Shown here in pieces: positions 1 through 8,374 of a stretch of 64,000 nucleotides of DNA. The stretch comes from Fibrobacterota bacterium (GTDB lineage Bacteria; Fibrobacterota; Chitinivibrionia; Chitinivibrionales; Chitinispirillaceae): contig JAEZKC010000077.1 of the NCBI GenBank assembly GCA_023436205.1, positions 9,811 through 73,810 on the forward strand, given 5' to 3'. Each line of letters starts with the position of its first letter. Position 1 is the first letter of the stretch. The notes under the pieces are model-generated. The model worked only from the letters and a program-made list of their open reading frames with translations, did not search any database and had not been told where the DNA came from. A program made the translations under genes and the position numbers.

Positions 1-421
1 TGAATGAAACCGTGGTTTCGTTCCGTCCCAGCCCGCTCTGCACGAAAGCCCAGGCCAGCAGAAGCGAACCGGCAAAATTCCCCAGATAGCATATTGTCCA
101 GAGCCAGAATGTATCACGCCAGCTGACCTTATTTGCCAGACTTCCCATTGTCAGAATCATATTATTACCGGTGAAGAGTTCCGATCCAGCAAACAGTACC
201 AGAGTGAGAGCAACTCCAAACGATGCGCCCATGACCAGCTTGACCGCTCCAGAACCCAAAGCGCTCAGCGGAGCACCTATGGAAAAAATGAGAATAATAC
301 CGAAACCGACATATATTCCCGCCATCATGGAGAGAAGAAAATAGCGGAAAGGAAATCGTTTTCCGAAATCGCGTTTCTTCTGGGCAATACTTAAAAAAGA
401 TTCAACCGCCTGCTCAACCAT
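1..421 (-). CDS. Formate/nitrite transporter family channel (partial, N-terminal 140 residues)
   Basis: Integral-membrane FNT-family channel for small monovalent anions such as formate, nitrite or hydrosulfide. The reading frame starts at the ATG at 421 and runs off the window. Visible residues begin MVEQAVESFLSIAQKKR and continue through hydrophobic segments with the family-typical GSELFTGNN region near residue 88. It lies 149 bp downstream of an Rrf2 regulator and next to a sulfate/sulfite reduction operon. FNT relatives encoded with anaerobic sulfite reductase genes conduct HS-, so a hydrosulfide or sulfite role is as likely as nitrite. The substrate cannot be told from this fragment. Confidence 0.85.
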   Translation of the reverse strand, partial: MVEQAVESFLSIAQKKRDFGKRFPFRYFLLSMMAGIYVGFGIILIFSIGAPLSALGSGAVKLVMGASFGVALTLVLFAGSELFTGNNMILTMGSLANKVSWRDTFWLWTICYLGNFAGSLLLAWAFVQSGLGRNETTVSF

Positions 422-570
422 TACTGCTCCCTCCATAACATGCTGACACATTGCGAAGTACTTCAAATAAAAAATCTATTTACCCACTGTTTATTTGCAG
501 ACAACTAGATAATTAGAAATGTGGATTTCGCGCGGCAAGGCGTCCCGTCTCACCTCTAAAGATGCGCCCA

Positions 571-984
571 CTATTCTTCTCTACTTTTATTCACAAGCTG
601 CTGAAGATTTACACTGCCCAAAGTGTTTCTGATTGCCTGATACATCGCATCCCAGTTTTCCCGAAGGAAACAGTTTTGAGATTTCTTGCAAACCGAATGG
701 TTTAAGATACAATCTCGGGGGGCAAGCGGTCCTTCCAGCGCTTCAACTATTTCAAGCAGAGTAATTTGACTGGGGACACGGGTAAGTGCATATCCTCCCC
801 CAACCCCTCTTTTTGTATACAGCAGCCCTTTGGTGCGCAGAGTAGCCAGAAGGTTCTCGAGATAGGACTCAGGGATGGCGTCTTTTTGAAGAATTTCTCT
901 TTTGGTAACAGCATCCTGAGAAAAATCTTTGGCTATGGCGATCATTGCTCTGACTCCGTATTCACAACGCGCGGAAAGCTTCAC
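571..984 (-). CDS. Rrf2-family transcriptional regulator with three IscR-like cysteines
   Basis: Winged-helix DNA-binding regulator of the Rrf2 family (IscR, NsrR, CymR), 137 residues. The N-terminal helix-turn-helix (about residues 8-55) and the wing containing RGVGGGYAL (59-67) are clear. Cys92, Cys99 and Cys105 match the spacing of the [2Fe-2S] ligands of IscR (92/98/104), so it probably senses Fe-S or redox state. The start is a GTG preceded by AAGGGA, with no ATG available. It lies directly downstream of the sulfate assimilation operon and upstream of the FNT channel, so control of sulfur assimilation is the natural guess, as for CymR in Firmicutes. The target sites are inferred, not shown. 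Confidence 0.92.
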   Translation of the reverse strand: MKLSARCEYGVRAMIAIAKDFSQDAVTKREILQKDAIPESYLENLLATLRTKGLLYTKRGVGGGYALTRVPSQITLLEIVEALEGPLAPRDCILNHSVCKKSQNCFLRENWDAMYQAIRNTLGSVNLQQLVNKSREE

Positions 985-1018
985 GTAATTCCCTTGATTG
1001 TTGACCGTTTATGTGAAC

Positions 1019-1047
1019 AATATACAGTATTTTTCCCCGGAACACAA
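1019..1047 (-). promoter_or_regulatory. Candidate sigma-70 promoter of the Rrf2 gene
   Basis: On the minus strand TTGTGT (1042-1047) and TATATT (1019-1024) are separated by 17 bp, 35 bp before the GTG start. A partial operator-like element lies between this -10 and the ribosome binding site (plus strand TTGATTGTTGACC, 994-1006). It resembles the TTGAC elements upstream of the two sulfur operons, so autoregulation is possible. The motif match is partial. Confidence 0.4.
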
Positions 1048-1089
1048 TTATATTGCTGATTTTTTTTAAAAACCTTTAGTGTTTCGTAT

Positions 1090-2877
1090 CTATATGGCAT
1101 AATCGCTAAAAATCTCCTGCTGTATCAATCTGTCAAAAATCTTGGTTACAGCCTCCCTGTCAGTTTCTGTGCCGTCAAGACCCAATCGCTCATCTGTGGA
1201 TTGTCCAGAGTTAAACTCCACATGTAGCAATTCGTGTGGCGAAGCGAGCGTGGAGAGAAGCTTAAGATCATGAGGTTCCCCAACTGGCAACGCAGTAACG
1301 AAAATGACTCCTGCATCCGCAAGGATACAGGCAAGTTCCCCCAGTCGTCTGATCTGTTCATCCCAGTAATCCTGACCACCTTCCAAATCTGAATCCAGAC
1401 CATCCGCAAGACTGGAGACACCCAGATAATAACTCACTTTGCCAATCTCAACCAGCTTCTGTTCAAGCTGTTTGGCGATTGAGGGTGCCCGAGCAGAACC
1501 GGAGATCACCACAAATTTAGATTTGTTTCCATAAACTGTGGAGCGGTATTCGGAAGTAACCAAACCCCTGTCCCAGTGCATTTCCCGCTTGACTACCTGC
1601 TCATCCCAACTGGACATTTCAACATTTAATTTTGAAGTGATAATTCCACCACCGGAAATGTCATAATTATCCACGATAACAAAACGGCCTGTAGCCTGGA
1701 TATCACTTATCAAATCAAAAGCAACTGGCCGGGTGGTTTCAAGAATGCACTCCGCAACATCGTGCCACTCAATCTGTTGCTTGCCTTTAACACTTGTAAG
1801 CTCTGTGGCATCGATACTTGAAAGTACCTCAACCAGTCGCACGGTGACTGCTGCACTGGCAATTTTCAACTTGTATTTTCTGTCGGGAATCATAGGTATT
1901 CGACTCATCCAGAAAATGTTTGCCTTGAAACGGGTACTGACCTGTGCCGGTAACTCACCATCTTTACACATGATCTCACCCTTGGGCAGGTAAAGTTCAT
2001 CCTTGAGAGTGAACCCGGTAGCATATCCTGCACTGATAGCGCTTTTTGAAGATGTGTTGAACCCCTCAATAGAAACGATACTGGACTTTTTTCCTGAAGG
2101 CAGAAAAACCACTGGGTCCCCCAGTGCAATACTGCCTGTTTCAACTGTCCCGGCAATGATTCGCCGATCATCTCCCCACTCGGTAAATTTATACACATCC
2201 TGAACCGGCATACGGAATGGCTTATGAAACAGATCATCTTGTTTTACAAATGAGTCAACCTGCTCCAGTACGGAAACACCATTATACCAAGGCATGCTCT
2301 TTGAAAGGGCGGCAAGATTATCACCGTTGCGAGCACTGATGGGAATGAATGCAACAGGATTTACCCCCAATCTGCCCAGAAACTCAGAGTAGTCCTTAAT
2401 GACTTTTTGATAAACCGACTGTTCAAAACCGACCAAATCCATTTTGTTTACAACTACAACCAGCTGCTTTACTCCGAGCATGGAAATTAGATATCCATGG
2501 CGCTTGGAGTTTTCCTGAATCCCCTCATGGGCATCGATCACCAGTAGTGCAGCTTCTGCGCGCGCTGCACCGCTTACCATGTTTTTCAAAAATTCCACAT
2601 GCCCAGGGGCATCGATGATTATATAATCACGCTTTTTAGTTTTGAAAAAGCACCGGGCAGTATCAATTGTAATTCCCTGAGCCTGCTCATCTTTTAAGGC
2701 ATCAAGCAGGAATGCATACTCGAAAGGTCTTGCATTACGCTCGCAAGTCGCTTTCACCTGCTCAAGTTTTCCCTTGGGAAGAGAACCGGTATCGGCAAGA
2801 AGTCTGCCGATCACAGTACTTTTACCGTGATCAACATGTCCCACCACCACTATATTCATCTGTTCGCGAGTATTCAT
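1090..2877 (-). CDS. cysN: Sulfate adenylyltransferase GTPase subunit CysN with degenerate C-terminal APS-kinase-like domain
   Basis: GTPase subunit of heterodimeric ATP sulfurylase, which drives sulfate + ATP to APS + PPi with CysD. The start is the ATG giving MNTREQMNIVVVGHVDHGKS, preceded by GAGGAG; an upstream ATG at 2910 has no ribosome binding site. The G1 loop is GHVDHGKS (13-20), with DAPGH and NKMD following, then EF-Tu-like domains 2 and 3. From about residue 433 to 595 the sequence aligns with CysC (LEQKLVEIG, RRLGELACILADAGVIFVTA), but the P-loop is replaced by GSARAPSIA and the DGDNxR substrate motif by GVSSLADGL. The kinase domain should therefore be inactive. Last gene of the nine-gene sulfur operon, 51 bp after cysD. 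Confidence 0.93.
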   Translation of the reverse strand: MNTREQMNIVVVGHVDHGKSTVIGRLLADTGSLPKGKLEQVKATCERNARPFEYAFLLDALKDEQAQGITIDTARCFFKTKKRDYIIIDAPGHVEFLKNMVSGAARAEAALLVIDAHEGIQENSKRHGYLISMLGVKQLVVVVNKMDLVGFEQSVYQKVIKDYSEFLGRLGVNPVAFIPISARNGDNLAALSKSMPWYNGVSVLEQVDSFVKQDDLFHKPFRMPVQDVYKFTEWGDDRRIIAGTVETGSIALGDPVVFLPSGKKSSIVSIEGFNTSSKSAISAGYATGFTLKDELYLPKGEIMCKDGELPAQVSTRFKANIFWMSRIPMIPDRKYKLKIASAAVTVRLVEVLSSIDATELTSVKGKQQIEWHDVAECILETTRPVAFDLISDIQATGRFVIVDNYDISGGGIITSKLNVEMSSWDEQVVKREMHWDRGLVTSEYRSTVYGNKSKFVVISGSARAPSIAKQLEQKLVEIGKVSYYLGVSSLADGLDSDLEGGQDYWDEQIRRLGELACILADAGVIFVTALPVGEPHDLKLLSTLASPHELLHVEFNSGQSTDERLGLDGTETDREAVTKIFDRLIQQEIFSDYAI

Positions 2878-2928
2878 GTATCTGTTTTCTCCTCTTGAAT
2901 GCTGTATCAAACCACCTGAATAGAGAAC

Positions 2929-3810
2929 TTACATATAACCATCTTTTCGCAAGGTCTCGAGCCCTCCCCCATCCTCTTTGTCCTGCTCTCTTCCAGACCT
3001 CTCGGCAATGTTGGCGAACTTGCCTGACCGAAGCTCTTCTATAATCTCTCCCACAGTTCGTGATTCCGATTCAACAGGACTTGTGCAGGGCCAGCAGCCA
3101 AGTGACCGGTAGCGCTTGCCACTCCCCTGGTTGTAATAGAGTGATACGGTGGGAATGTTCTCCCGCTCGATGTACTCCCATATATTCAGCTCTGTCCAGT
3201 CAAGCAGGGGATGAATCCGCAAATGCGTCCCTGGAGCAAAATCAGTCTTGAACTGATTCCAAAGCTCCGGAGGCTGATCTGCGACATCCCACTCATTTTC
3301 CTTGTCACGAGGAGAAAAGTACCGTTCCTTTGAGCGACTGCCCTCTTCATCTGCCCTCACCCCGGCAATAACACCGGTATAGGGTTCTTTGCTCGTGTCA
3401 AGTTCATATGAGTTGGTGGTATGATTAAGCTTATACCGGGGCCAATCACCCGCCAAAGTATGCTTCAATGCCTCCGTTTTCAAAGCTTTACAGCATGCGA
3501 TACGGTCCACTTTACCATCTGGAAATGTCATCTTTTTATCCAGTGCATCCTTATTCTGACCATAAATCATGGTTAAATGCCATTCATGTGCAAGTCTGTC
3601 CCGATACTCTATCATCTCAGGAATCTTGTAATGAGTATCAATATGCACTAGAGGAAAAGGCACATGCCCGAAAAAAGCTTTACGGGCAAGCCATAGAAGT
3701 ACAGTACTATCTTTACCTATAGACCACAACATGCACAAATTCTTGAATTCTCGGTAAGCTTCCCGGAATATATGAACACTTTTCGCTTCCAGTTTCTCCA
3801 GATGATCCAC
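2929..3810 (-). CDS. cysD: Sulfate adenylyltransferase subunit 2 CysD
   Basis: Catalytic N-type ATP-pyrophosphatase subunit of ATP sulfurylase, partner of CysN, making APS in the cytoplasm. 293 residues, close to the usual 300. The PP-loop SIGKDST lies near residue 30, and the C-terminal region LGCWPCTSPVESESRT is characteristic. It starts with GTG at 3810, preceded by AAGGAG at ideal distance. It sits between the APS reductase gene and cysN in one operon. Confidence 0.96.
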   Translation of the reverse strand: MDHLEKLEAKSVHIFREAYREFKNLCMLWSIGKDSTVLLWLARKAFFGHVPFPLVHIDTHYKIPEMIEYRDRLAHEWHLTMIYGQNKDALDKKMTFPDGKVDRIACCKALKTEALKHTLAGDWPRYKLNHTTNSYELDTSKEPYTGVIAGVRADEEGSRSKERYFSPRDKENEWDVADQPPELWNQFKTDFAPGTHLRIHPLLDWTELNIWEYIERENIPTVSLYYNQGSGKRYRSLGCWPCTSPVESESRTVGEIIEELRSGKFANIAERSGREQDKEDGGGLETLRKDGYM

Positions 3811-3836
3811 TTGTATTCTCCTTATAAGTTACACGA

Positions 3837-4556
3837 TCATTTTACAGGTCTGTTGTGAAGCCCGCACTCCCGATGTTCGGGTTCCTCCCACCACCACCGC
3901 CCGGCACGCACATCATCATCATTCTCCACAGCCCGGGTACAAGGTGCACATCCTATGCTGCGGAAGCCTTTATTATAAAGCTGGTTGTAGGGAATATTGT
4001 GAGCATGCAGGTATTCCCATACCTCCGATTCACTCCAGTCATAAAGGGGGTTTACCTTAATCAACCCGTGTGCATCATCCCACTCAACCAGTTCCACTGC
4101 AGTGCGGGTTACAGCCTGAGACCTTCTCAATCCGCAAATCCAGACATCGGCTGTGGATAACACCCGAGATAGCGGATGAAGTTTACGAACTTCACAACAC
4201 AATTTTCTCAGTGGTACGCTTTTATAAAAGAGATCAGGTCCGTGCGTGTTCACCATTTGTTCCACTTCGAATGAATCAGGTACCAGGATTTCAAAATGTA
4301 TTGACAGCTGCATCATTGTATCTTCCAGAGTATGATAGAATTCCGGAAACAGTCTTCCAGTATCGAGCGTAAAAACACGCGGATTTGGAGTTCCAGAAAC
4401 CATCATGTGTGTAAGAACCTGATCCTCAATACTCAAACTCGATGCAAGCACCACCCGGGACTCACCAAACTGTTTTACTATTGCAGTAACTGCCTCCTGG
4501 GCTGACAAACCTTTGACCTTACTTCTCAGCTCAGTAACCTGAATATGCGGTTTCAT
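3837..4556 (-). CDS. cysH: Assimilatory adenylylsulfate (APS) reductase, CysH family
   Basis: Reduces activated sulfate to sulfite with thioredoxin or glutathione. The start ATG (MKPHIQVTEL) follows AGGAGAGG; the longer frame to 4667 only overlaps the upstream gene. At 239 residues it contains the PAPS-reductase fold. Cys120-Cys121 with Cys203 and Cys206 (LCCEVRK, GCAPC) form the [4Fe-4S] motif that marks APS-specific rather than PAPS-specific enzymes. Cys231 in ECGLH is the catalytic cysteine. Use of APS makes APS kinase unnecessary, matching the degenerate kinase domain of the neighbouring CysN. Confidence 0.95.
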   Translation of the reverse strand: MKPHIQVTELRSKVKGLSAQEAVTAIVKQFGESRVVLASSLSIEDQVLTHMMVSGTPNPRVFTLDTGRLFPEFYHTLEDTMMQLSIHFEILVPDSFEVEQMVNTHGPDLFYKSVPLRKLCCEVRKLHPLSRVLSTADVWICGLRRSQAVTRTAVELVEWDDAHGLIKVNPLYDWSESEVWEYLHAHNIPYNQLYNKGFRSIGCAPCTRAVENDDDVRAGRWWWEEPEHRECGLHNRPVK

Positions 4557-4566
4557 TACACCTCTC

Positions 4567-4797
4567 CTAAATCGTAAAATCAATATCGCTGTTTTTTGTC
4601 CGTCCAATAGGAATTCTATTCCAAACCCGTTCATGCCCATAGTAGATAAGAACCTTGATGACCACATCAGCCATACCTATGGAAAGAGCAGCTCCGGTTT
4701 TGCCTGTGATTAGAAAGGAAATCATAATGGTGGTAATTGTCCCCACAACCCTGTAAGAAATACCCTTTATAACACTTCTATAATGCCTGTCCTGCAT
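4567..4797 (-). CDS. DUF2061 small membrane protein
   Basis: 76-residue protein with two predicted membrane segments (about 15-32 and 36-53) and a basic N-terminus (MQDRHYRSVIKGISYRV), matching the DUF2061 family, often encoded with sulfate-activation genes. Its start codon overlaps the stop of the sulfite reductase gene by one base, and it ends 10 bp before the APS reductase start, so it is translationally coupled. Function unknown; association with sulfate uptake or activation is inferred from context. Confidence 0.88.
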   Translation of the reverse strand: MQDRHYRSVIKGISYRVVGTITTIMISFLITGKTGAALSIGMADVVIKVLIYYGHERVWNRIPIGRTKNSDIDFTI

Positions 4798-7124
4798 CAG
4801 ACACCTTTCCTTATGATAACTTTCCAGTAACCGTCAACCCTTTTCTCCTCCAGAACCATATGCCCCTCCGCTGCAACAGACCGGGGGACATTCTCAATCG
4901 GAGGCCCATCATCGAGCAGAACCGCAAGCATCTGCCCCGGCTTCATTCCTGCCAGGGAAATCTTGGTTTTGACAAAATTCATGGGACATCCAACTCCCCG
5001 CAGATCTTTGGTTATGACATCCTCCTGTTTGAGATCTGCTTTGTCCAACTCCGGCTTGATAAACTGAAATGAGTTATCCATGCGTTCATAAAGTCTTTCC
5101 ACAGTTTCTGCAAACTCAACTACATCCCTCTGCACAGAATGCATTTCACTGATCTGCCCTTGCTCCCCTGCCTTGACAAGTAGACTAAACCGAGTGTCCA
5201 CCAAACCAGCTTTTATGAAATGTTCATTAAAAGCCGCAAACACCTCTGCATCAGAGGCAGCCTCCACTCCGCGTGTTATAAGAAGCATTCTGGATGCAAC
5301 CAGCGCCAGATCATAAACAGTCTCCGGCACTGTTTCATCTCTTTGCACCAGAGCTTTCAGTTCTCTCAGTCGCCCCAGGTCCAGTTCAATAAGATCAAAA
5401 AGCCCTGCAGAACACTCCCCGGTTCCCTTTCCGGCCAGGGAAAAATTTTCTGTTTCACCCCAATCACGATAGTAATTCCTGTTTTCACTGAAAGGAGGTA
5501 TTTCCCGGTATTTTTCACAGATACTGGTTATCATCTGCATACCATCATGTTCTAGATAATTTTTGAAACTATTGAATAACACCTTTTTTCCTGTATAATC
5601 AGCCATCAGTTCCTCGACCAGTTTGGGAAGATCGCGCGCATTGATCTCATCTACTCTTCTGGCCATCTGCAATTTGCCATCTGCAGTTACCTTTGCACCT
5701 GCGACAACATTATATACAGGGAAGCTATGCTGATCCTTTCGCCCCACTTTACCAAAAAATCCCAGATCGGCAAGTATATGCTGACCACAGCTGTTAGAGC
5801 AACCGCTAATGTTGACCCTGACGCCATCAATCAAATCGACATCAACCTCACCGCTCTTGAGACGGTCGACCACAGCACTCATAGCACCGCGTGAACGGCA
5901 TATCCCCAGTTGACAGGTACTGGCACCGGCACAAGCGATACTATTGCCGAACAGCACAGGTTCATCTGTTAAGTCAGAAATTCTTTTGCTGATTCTGTAT
6001 ACAGTTCCCAATGCTTTCTGCGGAATATTGCGCAAGGCGATGTTCTGATCGTAAGTGAATCGAATCACATTCTCCCCAAGAGAGGAGAGGGCATTGGCCA
6101 GTAATTCTGCCTTATCCGCATCAATCATTCCATGCAGCAAGGGAATACGAACAGTGCTGAACTCATTGTTCTTCTGAAATCCCACATACCTCTTCTTCCA
6201 AGTTTCGGGAACAGAAGCAGATTCATTCAACAAACCGATATTTGTTTGCAAAGATGAAGGAATATCCAGAATTGTCAAATATCCGATTTCCTCCTCGAGC
6301 AGTGCTCGTTTTTCCAATTCATACCGCCGCACAAATTCCTGCTGGCCCAGAGTATCCCAGAGAAAGCGAAGCCGAGCAGCATGTTTGTTTTTGCGGTTAC
6401 CATATTTGGAAAAGACTCTTTTGACAGCCTCCGCGACAAGCAACACCTGGTCGTCCGGTAAAAAGTCATGAAGAAGGTGCCCGGGCTGGGAATTGCGCCC
6501 CATGCCACCAGCAGCATACACCTTGAACCCACGCCTGCCGCCCTTCACTTGAGCAACAAATCCCAGATCACTTATTAGTGCATACATCGCCGAAGCTTCT
6601 GAACCGGCGAACGTGATCTTGTATTTTCGTGGAAGAAGCCAGGAATCTCCCCGGGACGTCATGGCTGAAGTCAAGGCCACCGCATAAGGTGTAACATCGA
6701 ACAATTCCTCAGGGTCAACTCCAGCATTCCAGGGAGCTGTTATGTTCCTGACAGTATTACCACCTCCCCCGCGAGTTGAAAGCCCAACCTTGAGAAGTTC
6801 GCGCATGATTGCAGTCAGATCCTCCAATGCCACATCATGGATCTGAAGCTCCTGACGGGTTGTCACATGTAAAATCCCAGACCCATACCTGAGGGACAAT
6901 TCTGCAACCTTTTTCAACTGAACAGGAGTGATTATTCCTGCAGCACAGCGAATGCGCACCATGTAGGTGCCCTTTTTGCGCTGTTCATAAACACCGAAAG
7001 GCACCCGATGAGCCTTCAGCTCTACAGCAGACACTCTTTCCTTTAGATATCCCCCAATCAGAGATTGGAGTTCATCAATTTCGTCAGTCAGCGATTCCGG
7101 TATGGTATAGAGAAGTGGATTCAT
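4797..7124 (-). CDS. Siroheme sulfite reductase fused to a C-terminal TusA-like sulfur carrier domain
   Basis: 775-residue fusion. Residues 1 to about 540 are a nitrite/sulfite reductase haemoprotein with two ferredoxin-like halves and the siroheme/[4Fe-4S] ligands Cys398, Cys404, Cys442 and Cys446 (CAGASTC, GCSNSC). Residues about 570-690 are a helical linker domain. Residues about 700-775 are a TusA/SirA domain with its Cys713-Pro motif (RGVGCPMN). The enzyme reduces sulfite to sulfide, and the TusA part can hold the product as a persulfide. It lies between the JAMM protease gene and DUF2061, 21 bp after the former, so sulfur may be delivered directly to the sulfur-carrier system encoded upstream. 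No flavoprotein subunit is seen nearby; ferredoxin is a likely donor. Confidence 0.93.
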   Translation of the reverse strand: MNPLLYTIPESLTDEIDELQSLIGGYLKERVSAVELKAHRVPFGVYEQRKKGTYMVRIRCAAGIITPVQLKKVAELSLRYGSGILHVTTRQELQIHDVALEDLTAIMRELLKVGLSTRGGGGNTVRNITAPWNAGVDPEELFDVTPYAVALTSAMTSRGDSWLLPRKYKITFAGSEASAMYALISDLGFVAQVKGGRRGFKVYAAGGMGRNSQPGHLLHDFLPDDQVLLVAEAVKRVFSKYGNRKNKHAARLRFLWDTLGQQEFVRRYELEKRALLEEEIGYLTILDIPSSLQTNIGLLNESASVPETWKKRYVGFQKNNEFSTVRIPLLHGMIDADKAELLANALSSLGENVIRFTYDQNIALRNIPQKALGTVYRISKRISDLTDEPVLFGNSIACAGASTCQLGICRSRGAMSAVVDRLKSGEVDVDLIDGVRVNISGCSNSCGQHILADLGFFGKVGRKDQHSFPVYNVVAGAKVTADGKLQMARRVDEINARDLPKLVEELMADYTGKKVLFNSFKNYLEHDGMQMITSICEKYREIPPFSENRNYYRDWGETENFSLAGKGTGECSAGLFDLIELDLGRLRELKALVQRDETVPETVYDLALVASRMLLITRGVEAASDAEVFAAFNEHFIKAGLVDTRFSLLVKAGEQGQISEMHSVQRDVVEFAETVERLYERMDNSFQFIKPELDKADLKQEDVITKDLRGVGCPMNFVKTKISLAGMKPGQMLAVLLDDGPPIENVPRSVAAEGHMVLEEKRVDGYWKVIIRKGV

Positions 7125-7145
7125 ATTAAGCCTCGATAAATCCTT

Positions 7146-7565
7146 TCAAATTTCTTCAGCAGATGTCAGCACTGTTACAGGCTCCTCCTGAACAGACCCT
7201 TTGACAATTCTAAAAGACTTTACCACCTCTGAACCATCTGCAAGCGATATGATTACATAGCTGAGATCAGGATCGTATGCCAGCCTAATATCCTCCTGTG
7301 ACGGACGCGCCGGAGTTACAGGATGGCTATGATACACTCCCTTGAGTGTCAATCCCAGGGAACGCATTTTCTTCACTGCACTAAACTGCTCCTGCGGATC
7401 AAGAGTAAAGTGATCAACCGATGCGTCGGTATTTGTAAGTGGAAATGCACTTACCACCACCCCATCTCTCTGTGCCAAATACCCACACGCCTCAATGGGA
7501 TAATCCTTTTGTGCATGTGCGATAAGAGATTCGACAACCTTTTTTTCTATTTTTAGCATTCTCAT
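7146..7565 (-). CDS. JAMM/Mov34-family metalloprotease, HcyD/Mec-like
   Basis: Zinc metalloprotease of the JAB1/MPN family, 139 residues, with Glu25, His79, His81, Ser89 and Asp92 in the canonical pattern (HSHPVTPARPSQED). Prokaryotic members trim sulfur-carrier proteins: Mec releases cysteine from CysO, HcyD exposes the GlyGly end of HcyS. The operon carrier ends in GGGR, so removal of the final arginine is the expected job. The gene overlaps the E1 gene by ATGA. Named by family and context; processing has not been shown here. Confidence 0.9.
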   Translation of the reverse strand: MRMLKIEKKVVESLIAHAQKDYPIEACGYLAQRDGVVVSAFPLTNTDASVDHFTLDPQEQFSAVKKMRSLGLTLKGVYHSHPVTPARPSQEDIRLAYDPDLSYVIISLADGSEVVKSFRIVKGSVQEEPVTVLTSAEEI

Positions 7566-8374
7566 CTTCCCCTGATACTGCAGGCCGGCTGCTCTTCATC
7601 TTTCAGTTCAACTATACTAGGCTTGCTGCCACAAACCGGGCAGTTATCCCGCTTTGATACATTCACATTCCTGAATTCCATCGAAAGGGCATCAAATGTC
7701 AATAACCTGTTCAACAATAACTGCCCGGTTCCGGTTACATATTTGAGAGTCTCTGCCGCCTGAATCGTTCCAAGCATTCCAGCAATGGCGCCCAATACCC
7801 CGGCCTGAGAACAGGTCGGCACTACACCTATGGGAGGCGGTGCTGAAAACACACACCTATAGCACGCACTCTTTCCCGGAACTACTGTCATGGTCTGTCC
7901 GGCAAACCTCAGAATCCCACCATGGGAAAACGGTTTTTTTTCCATAACGCAGGCATCATTTATAAGAAATTTGGCTCCAAAGCTGTCAGTTCCGTCAACG
8001 ACAAAATCATAATCACGGATAATGTCTCTTATATTTCGAGCCATCGCGAAGTCATTGTACGCAACCACCTTCACATCAGGGTTCAACAGCCGGATCTTTT
8101 CCTCAGCCGATCTTACTTTTGACTTTCCCACATCTGGAGTGAAATGAATGACTTGACGCTGAAGATTGGACAAATCCACAGTATCGCCATCTGCCAATCC
8201 AAGAGTACCTACACCTGCAGCAGCGAGGTAGAGGGCAACCGGCGCACCCAATCCACCGGTACCAATGACCAGAACACGACTGGTCATTATCTTTTCCTGC
8301 CCCTCCACCCCAACATCCTGAAGGAGAATATGACGGCTGTACCGTTCAAGCTGTTCTTCTGTGAAGTCTATCAT
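7562..8374 (-). CDS. ThiF/MoeB-family E1-like adenylyltransferase for the sulfur carrier (HcyF-like)
   Basis: ATP-dependent enzyme that adenylates the C-terminal glycine of a ubiquitin-like sulfur carrier. 270 residues. It contains the N-terminal RYSRHILL motif, the nucleotide-binding GTGGLG loop (38-43), and two CxxC pairs (CYRC and CPVC) expected to hold structural zinc. The start ATG overlaps the stop of the sulfhydrylase gene, and the end overlaps the JAMM gene. The setting (carrier, protease, sulfhydrylase, sulfite reductase) points to thiocarboxylate formation for methionine synthesis rather than thiamin or molybdopterin, whose other genes are absent here. Confidence 0.92.
   Translation of the reverse strand: MIDFTEEQLERYSRHILLQDVGVEGQEKIMTSRVLVIGTGGLGAPVALYLAAAGVGTLGLADGDTVDLSNLQRQVIHFTPDVGKSKVRSAEEKIRLLNPDVKVVAYNDFAMARNIRDIIRDYDFVVDGTDSFGAKFLINDACVMEKKPFSHGGILRFAGQTMTVVPGKSACYRCVFSAPPPIGVVPTCSQAGVLGAIAGMLGTIQAAETLKYVTGTGQLLLNRLLTFDALSMEFRNVNVSKRDNCPVCGSKPSIVELKDEEQPACSIRGR

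Noticed and set aside
1090..2877. Calling the CysN fusion a bifunctional CysNC
   Set aside because: The C-terminal domain lacks the ATP-binding P-loop needed for APS kinase activity.
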